From positions 1 through 20,469 of IMG/VR virus record IMGVR_UViG_3300047168_000258: DNA of 20,469 bases. One strand, 5' to 3'. The notes under the pieces are model-generated. The model was not told the DNA's origin. It was given only the letters and a program-made list of their open reading frames with translations, and did not search any database. Shown here piece after piece: positions 15,548-20,469 of the stretch (the first letter of the stretch is position 1; every line of letters begins with the position of its first letter). Source of the stretch: a virus. Made by a program: the position numbers and the translations under genes.

Positions 15548-15553
15548 ACCTCC
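15548..15553 (-). promoter_or_regulatory. Ribosome binding site deciding the start at 15540
   Basis: GGAGGT on the minus strand, 7 bases before the ATG at 15540. It favours this start over the ATG at 15564, although that one is coupled to the chaperone stop codon. Confidence 0.6.
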
Positions 15554-15563
15554 GCACGCGCCA

Positions 15564-16033
15564 TCAATCCGCCTGCCAGCGCAGCCGCTGCCAATCAAAC
15601 CGCAGCCCCTCAAATCCGCCGAAAATCACCAGATACGCCAGACGCTCCGGCGCCTCCAAAGCGAACGCAACGTCAAACGGCACCCCGCACCGAACCAGAT
15701 ACAGGCAATCGATCAGCCCGGGGTGCCGCGCAAGTTTCCCGCGGCATGCGCCATCTCGGCCTCGCTTGGCGCGGGTAGTGCTGCATCCACCGCCGCCAGC
15801 CCATCACGCCCCAGCCGCTCCAGCACCGCCTCCAGCGCCGCCTCGCTCGCCGGGAACGGCACCGGCACATCATCAATCATCGTGACAGATGCAGCAATAA
15901 ACGCCATCTCCATATATGCATCATTGGCCGATAATTCTCCGCCCAACGCTTTATACAGCCGCAACTGCTCCACCACGCCCACCCGCCGCAGCGCAATCTT
16001 CCGCCCGGCTTTATCGATCGTCATCTCGCTCAA
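15564..16033 (-). CDS. Tail assembly chaperone, long form made by -1 frameshift (gpGT-like)
   Basis: Predicted 156-aa protein. The first 106 residues are those of the short form; a -1 slip at CCCGGGC (15716-15722) then gives 50 more residues starting LIDCLYLVRCGVPFDVAFAL. The extension ends at 15564 and overlaps the ATG of a possible next start. Its frame is open to exactly that junction and its amino acids look structured (LVRCGVPFDVAF, then ERLAYLVIFGG and FDWQRLRW), which random shadow frames rarely show. In lambda, P2 and many other tailed phages the chaperone's long form binds the tape measure and tail tube. Slippage efficiency cannot be read; no strong downstream stem-loop is obvious. 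Confidence 0.7.
15713..16033 (-). CDS. Tail assembly chaperone, short form (gpG-like)
   Basis: A 106-aa protein, MSEMTIDKAGRKIALRRVGV onward, ending APSEAEMAHAAGNLRGTPG. The length, its place between tail tube and tape-measure slot, and the overlapping extension in the -1 frame identify it as the gpG-type chaperone. The N-terminal half is a small alpha/beta unit (LRRVGVVEQLRLYKALGG), and the C-terminal half is acidic and helical. The start ATG overlaps the end of the tail tube gene by 4 bases. The stop TGA follows the slippery site without a gap. Confidence 0.8.
   Translation of the reverse strand: MSEMTIDKAGRKIALRRVGVVEQLRLYKALGGELSANDAYMEMAFIAASVTMIDDVPVPFPASEAALEAVLERLGRDGLAAVDAALPAPSEAEMAHAAGNLRGTPG
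15716..15722 (-). other. Putative -1 frameshift slippery heptamer C CCG GGC
   Basis: On the minus strand the bases read CCCGGGC in the zero frame C-CCG-GGC, which fits the X XXY YYZ pattern with X=C, Y=G, Z=C. The TGA stop of the short chaperone follows directly (15713-15715). After slipping back one base the ribosome would read CTG and continue for 50 codons. Confidence 0.65.
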
Positions 16034-16461
16034 GACACGCTCGTGCGGCTGGAGGCGTAAAACTCCAGCTGCTGCGTCACCGGCGCATCGCCCCTGTACG
16101 CACCGGCGGACGTCAGCTTAAACACCACGCCGCTGAATTGATAGGTCGAGGTCGAGCCATCCGGCTCGCTGACATATTGGTAGAGCGTACCTGCATTCAC
16201 GCTCTGCCCCGCCAGATACGCCGCCTCGATCTGCGCGATGAAATCATCCACCGCCGAGGACCCGCGATCGAGCGAAAAAACCCCTGCCCAACCCTTCGGC
16301 AATTCCGCGCCAAGCTGCACGCCATCCAGCCGGTCCACCCGCACCGCAATCGTCAATTGCTTCGCCTCAAACCCGGTCACATGCGCCAGATCGACCCGCC
16401 CGAACGGTCCCATCACCACAAACTGGCAGTCGCTGCCAACGGAAAACATATTATACGGCAT
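16030..16461 (-). CDS. Tail tube protein
   Basis: A 143-aa protein immediately after the sheath gene, the usual tube position. MFSVGSDCQFVVMGPFGRVD (5-24), HVTGFEAKQLTIAVRVDRLD and PKGWAGVFSLDRG are typical of myovirus tube subunits of the gpFII/gp41-like group, with a two-sheet beta barrel and a helix (AVDDFIAQIEAAYLAG). The end (VTQQLEFYASSRTSVS) overlaps the chaperone start. No other ORF of the right size lies between sheath and chaperone, so the assignment is firm. Confidence 0.85.
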   Translation of the reverse strand: MPYNMFSVGSDCQFVVMGPFGRVDLAHVTGFEAKQLTIAVRVDRLDGVQLGAELPKGWAGVFSLDRGSSAVDDFIAQIEAAYLAGQSVNAGTLYQYVSEPDGSTSTYQFSGVVFKLTSAGAYRGDAPVTQQLEFYASSRTSVS

Positions 16462-16474
16462 GTTGTTCCCCTCT

Positions 16475-18028
16475 TTAACCGTTCGCCGGAATCGTCTGCA
16501 CGCTCACCTGCACCGTCTGCCCGCCCTGCACATTCACGATGAATTTCTCGTTGATCGCCTGGTACTGCACCTGCACATCCGCCTGCACATAGCCCAGCGC
16601 CGTGCGGCTCGCCGGGTTGTTGCTCGCATCGCACACCACCGCAAAAGGCAGCGCGCTTGTGGTGCTCCCCAGCATGCCTTGCGAAAGCAACCCGTTCAGA
16701 AAAGCCAGCAGCGTGGCGCGGATATTTTGAAACAGCGTGGCATTCACCAACTGCCCCACATAAGCGCCCATGCCGCTCGCCAGCGTGCTCGCGATATAAT
16801 TTGTCAGGCGCGTATAATTATCGCCATTAATCGCGGCATTGGAGGACGCATTATGCCCGCCGCGCACGCCCCAATAGGCCCCGCCCGGCTGCGGATTGGC
16901 GATCACGTCAATCCCTGCACTCAACAGGGCCGAGAGATCCGCACTCGCATAGGTCGTCGCCGTCCCCACGCCCGGCTGGCCGGATTTCTGCGTGCCGATC
17001 ACCCCATAGAGCGGCTTGTTCAAGGAGGATTGCTCGGGCGAGAGATTGGCGAGCCGCCCCGCCACAAACCCTTGCGGCGAGACCAGCCGCACCAGCCCAT
17101 TTGCCTGGTCGGACCAATAGACCCAATCGCCGAACATCAGCTTGGCAGCATAACTATCAATGCCGGCCTCGGCTTTTACCGTCACGGCATTGACGATATT
17201 ATCCCCCGCCGGCCCGGTTAAAATCATATACACGCTCTCGGAGAGGCCAAATTCCGTCTGCACGCTCCATTGCGTCGGGTCATCCGCATCGGCCAGCAGC
17301 GCAATCGCGCAGCCCTGCGCACGCAGCGCATACATGCCAAGCCGCGGCAACGTATCGCTGCCCACCAGCATCGCGGCCGTCACACCCGCCGCGCCATCCT
17401 GCCCCGGCGTACCGGCGCTGAACGGATACACCCCGGCCACCGGTGCGGCCACGCCCGCCAGGTTGGTTGCCACCACCAGCTGCGAAGCACCGCGCAAAAC
17501 GCCGTTCCCATCATTCACCGCATTCGCCACATTGGCCCAGAAGCTCGGCCCCGTACCGGTGATATTATCAAACACCTCCGGATTCATCCCCGGCAGTGCC
17601 ACGGTCAGCCGCCAGCTGCTCGCCGCCGACCCAGGCGACAAAGTCACGCTCAACTGCGTGCCGAACGTGCCGGTATAAAGGGCGGTGAAGGTAATCGCGC
17701 CCAGCAGCGTGAGCGATGCCGCGGTGTCGGTGCCATCGCTCACCCGCACGCAGATGAAATTGCCCGCCCCCTGCTGCACGGCGGTCGCCACCTGCGTGCC
17801 CATGTCATGTTTGCGCGGCATCACCGCGCCGAACCGGTTGGCATAATCGCCCATCGTGCCGATCACCGTCGGCTCGCCCACCGGCCCCCAGCTCGCGGTG
17901 CCCACAACGCCCAGCACATCCGTCGGCACGCCGTTCAGCAGCAAGGTCTGCGGCGGGACGATCTGAACATATAAATCCGGCACAATCAGCGCCGTGGTGT
18001 TGATCGCCCCTTGTTGAACAATCGGCAT
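16475..18028 (-). CDS. Tail sheath protein
   Basis: A 517-aa contractile tail sheath subunit. The N-terminal VLGVVGTASWGPVGEPTVIG (38-57) and the downstream MGTQVATAVQQGAGNFICVR stretch are the sheath signature. The middle (about 105-350) is the variable surface domain with Rossmann-like GSDTLPRLGMYALRAQGCAI. The C-terminal part, YTRLTNYIASTLASGMGAYV, ATLFQNIRATLLAFLNGLLS, then QAINEKFIVNVQGGQTVQVS, is the conserved arm that exchanges strands between subunits. Length is as expected. AAGGAGG lies 8 bases before the ATG. Confidence 0.95.
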   Translation of the reverse strand: MPIVQQGAINTTALIVPDLYVQIVPPQTLLLNGVPTDVLGVVGTASWGPVGEPTVIGTMGDYANRFGAVMPRKHDMGTQVATAVQQGAGNFICVRVSDGTDTAASLTLLGAITFTALYTGTFGTQLSVTLSPGSAASSWRLTVALPGMNPEVFDNITGTGPSFWANVANAVNDGNGVLRGASQLVVATNLAGVAAPVAGVYPFSAGTPGQDGAAGVTAAMLVGSDTLPRLGMYALRAQGCAIALLADADDPTQWSVQTEFGLSESVYMILTGPAGDNIVNAVTVKAEAGIDSYAAKLMFGDWVYWSDQANGLVRLVSPQGFVAGRLANLSPEQSSLNKPLYGVIGTQKSGQPGVGTATTYASADLSALLSAGIDVIANPQPGGAYWGVRGGHNASSNAAINGDNYTRLTNYIASTLASGMGAYVGQLVNATLFQNIRATLLAFLNGLLSQGMLGSTTSALPFAVVCDASNNPASRTALGYVQADVQVQYQAINEKFIVNVQGGQTVQVSVQTIPANG

Positions 18029-18031
18029 GTC

Positions 18032-18172
18032 TCAGCCCTCCTTGGGCGTAATGCGGACCACGAAACCCGCCCGCGGGCCGCCGAGAATCTTCTCGATCGT
18101 CACGGCATCCGTAATCATGTCGCCGCGCCGGTACTGCGCGAAGGGTTTCAGCACCACCAGATGAAACTTCAT
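18032..18172 (-). CDS. Small 46-aa protein upstream of the sheath, unrecognised
   Basis: A short reading frame beginning MKFHLVVLKPFAQYRRGDMI and ending in VVRITPKEG. It has an AAAGGA site before the ATG, and its last codons carry the AAGGAGG that serves the sheath gene. A PFxxYxxGDxI pattern followed by an IEKIL helix and a short VVRI strand looks like a folded mini-domain. I believe comparable small proteins precede the sheath in related prophages. Function unknown; possibly a neck or tail-initiation factor. Confidence 0.7.
   Translation of the reverse strand: MKFHLVVLKPFAQYRRGDMITDAVTIEKILGGPRAGFVVRITPKEG
18037..18043 (-). promoter_or_regulatory. Strong ribosome binding site for the tail sheath
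   Basis: AAGGAGG on the minus strand, 8 bases before the sheath ATG at 18028 and inside the last codons of the 46-aa gene. Confidence 0.75.
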
Positions 18173-18182
18173 GGATTTTCCT

Positions 18183-19013
18183 TTAAGCTTGTAGGGTTTC
18201 GGCCAGCGCGCCGTTCGCCGTCACGCGCGCCGTGCCAAACAGCATCGCCGGCGTCATCTGCGCCAGAACGGTCGGATATTCCGCGCTATAGGTAATATCC
18301 CGCCGGTACAGGCTGGCATCCGCCGAGCCATCCTCTGCACTGCTCGCCACGAACAACAGCCGCGCATACGTGCCATCCGCCAGCGGGATGAAATTAAGCC
18401 CCGCCAGCGCCTGGTCGATACAGGGTGCCGCCGCATCGCGCGATGCCGGGTCCGGGCACCATAGCGTGATTTTGAAAGATTGAATTTGACGCTTGATCTC
18501 CTGCAACGCCCCCGCGCCATTCACCACCCGCGCGGTAAATCGCACCGCCGCCGGCACGGTAATCATGCTGCCCGCATAATCCACCAGCCACCCGGCGCTG
18601 CGCAACAAGGCCGCCAGATTGCTCGCCACCGTCGCCGGGCTGTCATTGCGCTGCACGGCATAGGCAAACAGCGCATCATCCACCATCACGCCCGCCAACT
18701 GCCCCGCCGCGCATGTGCCGGAAAACGCGGCGGACTTGCCCGCCGCCTGCACATTCAGCATCGCCGTCACCGGCGCCACCGTCACCCATTGTCTTGGATA
18801 GCGCGTCACATTCTTCACCGGCGCCGCTTCCGCCGCCACAGACACATTCACAACCCCCGCCGCCAGATCCGCATCCAGCGCCGGCGCTGCCGGAAAGCCG
18901 CGATATACCCGGCAAACATTCCCAATCGCGCTCGCCGCCGCCGTGCCCGCCGGATACAGCGCATTGGCAACAATCGCCGCCAGCGCCGTCTCCACATCCG
19001 CCTGGTCCGCCAT
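18183..19013 (-). CDS. Neck/tail-terminator candidate
   Basis: A 276-aa protein. Residues 1-70 start with a helix (ADVETALAAIVANALYP) and include NVCRVYRGFPAAPALDADLA and NVTRYPRQW, a pattern I associate with a prophage family found next to the sheath in alphaproteobacteria. The second half has FKITLWCPDPASRDAAAPCI followed by LYRRDITYSAEYPTV. It lies between the connector-like genes and the sheath, so a role at the tail end (terminator or completion protein) is plausible. The ATG overlaps the previous stop by one base. Function not shown by any motif I can name. Confidence 0.55.
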   Translation of the reverse strand: MADQADVETALAAIVANALYPAGTAAASAIGNVCRVYRGFPAAPALDADLAAGVVNVSVAAEAAPVKNVTRYPRQWVTVAPVTAMLNVQAAGKSAAFSGTCAAGQLAGVMVDDALFAYAVQRNDSPATVASNLAALLRSAGWLVDYAGSMITVPAAVRFTARVVNGAGALQEIKRQIQSFKITLWCPDPASRDAAAPCIDQALAGLNFIPLADGTYARLLFVASSAEDGSADASLYRRDITYSAEYPTVLAQMTPAMLFGTARVTANGALAETLQA

Positions 19014-19657
19014 CAGCTCACCGCCTGCACAAGGGATAAACGCCAGACAAACCCAACCTGCTCCACCGCAGTCACCACAAACCGCTCATCGCGGTCATTC
19101 ATCAGCAGATCCGCCACCTGCGGCTGCACCTGCGGCACCAGCGGGAGCAGCGCGGTAAAGCCCGGCAGTTTCGTATCATCTGGCAGCCCGGCGCGGGTGC
19201 GGTCATCCACCCCGCCCAGCAGCAGGCTGGCGGGAAAACCCATGAGCAGCACGCGCTCCGTGCCGGGCAACACCGCGCCATACGGGTTCAGCCCCGCCAG
19301 CACCGGTGCCGCGGGCCGCGCCAGGCGCACCAGCGCATTCGTCATCACCACCAGCATCGGCTTGGGCGGCTCAATCGCCGCCACAAACACAATGCCTTCC
19401 GGCCCGGCCAGATAATCCCCGGCCTGCAAATAGCTCCAATCCGCCCAGGCCTGGCGAAACGGCACTGCAAAGCCGCTGGGGGCCGCCACGGAGCCGCCCG
19501 GCAGCACAAAGGCCACGCACAGCCGCATGAAGCGGTTGCCGAGCGCCACAGGCTGCTCCGGCCCGCTTGGCCGGTAGGCATCATGCAAAAACCCGACCCG
19601 CCGCGCCACGCAGCCCGCGCCATAGGCCAGCCGGTCCGCCAACCGCACGCCTTCCAT
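19013..19657 (-). CDS. Head-tail stopper/closure candidate
   Basis: A 214-aa protein starting MEGVRLADRLAYGAGC. The frame is open 66 codons upstream, but that part is arginine-rich antisense-like sequence overlapping the previous gene, so the ATG one base after its stop is chosen. YLQAGDYLAGPEGIVFVAAI followed by PMLVVMTNALVRLARP recalls the small beta-barrel of head-closure proteins, and DERFVVTAVEQVGFVWRLSL ends in another beta hairpin. Its location in the neck region supports this, but the call is inference. Confidence 0.5.
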   Translation of the reverse strand: MEGVRLADRLAYGAGCVARRVGFLHDAYRPSGPEQPVALGNRFMRLCVAFVLPGGSVAAPSGFAVPFRQAWADWSYLQAGDYLAGPEGIVFVAAIEPPKPMLVVMTNALVRLARPAAPVLAGLNPYGAVLPGTERVLLMGFPASLLLGGVDDRTRAGLPDDTKLPGFTALLPLVPQVQPQVADLLMNDRDERFVVTAVEQVGFVWRLSLVQAVS

Positions 19658-19658
19658 C

Positions 19659-20054
19659 TCAAACCACCAAACTAATGCCGGCCTGCGCCAGCGCCGGGCC
19701 GGGCGGCACGCCCAGAAAGCCGCACAACCGCCGCCGCCAACTATCCAGCAAATTCGTGCGGTCGCGCAGCTCATCGGCATTATGCGTCCAGGCCGCCGCC
19801 GCCTCGGTATCGAGATTTTCGGAGGTTCCGGGAATCGCCGCCTCCAACGTCGCAAGCGTCGCGAGATATTGCAGCGTCACCGCAACCTCCGCCGGGGCCA
19901 GATGATTCATCCGGTACTCCAGCGTTCCATATGCCTGGAAAAACCGCCAGCCGTTGAAACCGGCAGCCCCCGCGCCATAGGCCGGATAGCCGCAGAACCT
20001 GCGAATATCCGCCTTCTTCCCGTCGCTGAACGCCAAAGCCGCGCTGCCGGACAT
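19659..20054 (-). CDS. Helical neck protein, head-tail connector candidate
   Basis: A 131-aa protein. Start at MSGSAALAFSDGKK because the 18 upstream residues of the open frame lie inside the previous gene and look like shadow sequence. The protein is mostly helical: ADIRRFCGYPAYG, then FFQAYGTLEYRMNHL, TLQYLATLATLEAAIPG, and DRTNLLDSWRRRLCGFLGV. The size and helical content suit a head-tail adaptor of the gp6/gp15 type. The ribosome binding site is weak. The family is one I think occurs in other alphaproteobacterial phages without a proven function. Confidence 0.5.
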   Translation of the reverse strand: MSGSAALAFSDGKKADIRRFCGYPAYGAGAAGFNGWRFFQAYGTLEYRMNHLAPAEVAVTLQYLATLATLEAAIPGTSENLDTEAAAAWTHNADELRDRTNLLDSWRRRLCGFLGVPPGPALAQAGISLVV

Positions 20055-20055
20055 G

Positions 20056-20364
20056 TCAGTACGTATCCCCATCGCCCAGCGTGAAATACACCGTGCCGCT
20101 GCCCGCACTCAGCACAACGGCGGCGTTGTTCACAAACGGCCCGCCGCCCACCAGCATCCGCCCACCCGCCGGCACCGGCGTGTCAGCACTCGTCGCCGTC
20201 AGCCCCGTCGCCCCGCCCAGCCTGAAAAACGCCGTGGCGCTGCTGGCATTATACACCAGCACCGCATTGCCGCCGCCCACCAGCGCCACCGTGCGCGCGG
20301 TGGTGGAAGCGCTCGCCGTCGCCGTCCCCGCGGGGCGGAAGGGTTGCGTTGAACCTGTTGACAT
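20056..20364 (-). CDS. Small beta-rich virion protein, unrecognised
   Basis: A 102-aa protein, MSTGSTQPFRPAGTATASAS and onward, composed of short Ala/Val/Gly/Thr strands (ALVGGGNAVLVYNASSATAF, GTVYFTLGDGD) with few charges. Such a composition suits a capsid decoration or small beta-sandwich structural protein, but no motif proves it. AGGAGG 7 bases before the ATG gives a firm start, and it ends one base before the next gene. It lies directly after the partial gene at the window edge. Confidence 0.6.
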   Translation of the reverse strand: MSTGSTQPFRPAGTATASASTTARTVALVGGGNAVLVYNASSATAFFRLGGATGLTATSADTPVPAGGRMLVGGGPFVNNAAVVLSAGSGTVYFTLGDGDTY

Positions 20365-20376
20365 GCGCGCCCCTCC

Positions 20377-20469
20377 TTAACCGATATGCTCGATCATCAC
20401 GGCCCGCTTGTAATTCGCGTTCGTCGCCGTCGGCACCGTCGTCGGCGTGGTGGTGGTATCAGAGGGCGC
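20377..20469 (-). CDS. C-terminal 30 residues of a truncated upstream gene
   Basis: An open frame enters from the right edge and stops with TAA just before the ribosome binding site of the 102-aa gene. The visible end is Thr/Ala-rich followed by NANYKRAVMIEHIG. The rest lies outside the window, so I cannot name it; by position it may be a head protein. Confidence 0.55.
   Translation of the reverse strand, partial: APSDTTTTPTTVPTATNANYKRAVMIEHIG

Noticed and set aside
15541-15594. Longer starts for the tape-measure-position protein (15594 or 15564)
   Set aside because: The first lies within the end of the chaperone extension; the second is possible, but the GGAGGT site fits the ATG at 15540 better. 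The 15564 start is kept as an alternative.
15673-15876. 67-codon frame overlapping the chaperone frameshift region
   Set aside because: It is Arg-rich shadow sequence in the third frame; the -1 frame extension is the one that ends at the next gene's start.

Overview
The window is a densely packed stretch of late genes from a tailed phage or prophage with a contractile tail (myovirus type). Every convincing gene lies on the minus strand, so transcription runs from the right edge (20469) to the left edge (1). GC content is high. The protein styles (alanine-, glycine- and proline-rich, with neck and sheath proteins of a kind I associate with alphaproteobacterial prophages) suggest an alphaproteobacterial host, possibly Acetobacteraceae. 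That host call is inference, because no host gene is visible. Genes overlap by 1-8 bases (ATGA or TGATG junctions) or are separated by fewer than about 60 bases. I see no promoter, terminator, tRNA, integrase, capsid or terminase gene in the window.

Layout in transcription order. (1) 20469-18032: the end of an unrecognised gene, then five small or mid-sized proteins at the head-to-tail neck position: a 102-aa beta-rich protein, a helical connector candidate, a stopper candidate, a terminator candidate and a 46-aa protein. (2) 18028-15564: tail sheath, tail tube and a tail-assembly chaperone made in two forms, the longer through an apparent -1 ribosomal frameshift at CCCGGGC directly before the TGA. 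(3) 15540-12963: a short, very basic protein in the tape-measure slot, a gpU-like protein, a LysM tail protein (gpX) and the gpD-like hub. (4) 12933-12277: two small proteins with membrane-like segments, placed inside the baseplate cluster. (5) 12249-9555: baseplate spike gpV, gpW, gpJ and gpI. (6) 9545-866: a large host-recognition block with a glycine-rich fibre, a fibre-tail adaptor, a beta-helix tailspike, a collagen/Ig-like fibre and a lectin plus SGNH-esterase protein. (7) 847-1: a coiled-coil, C-terminally membrane-anchored protein overlapping a GH108-type endolysin.

The gene order sheath, tube, chaperone, tape measure, U, X, D, V, W, J, I, fibres, lysis is that of an ordinary myovirus tail module. 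The most notable points are the CCCGGGC frameshift site, the unusually short and arginine-rich protein where a long tape measure is expected, the three different large adhesins carrying different predicted activities (carbohydrate cleavage, binding, deacetylation), and a short 'LP...D...Q.G' module repeated at least five times across two of the adhesins. If head genes lie just right of the window this is a whole prophage; if not, it could be a tailocin or domesticated particle. The neck-like genes favour the former.
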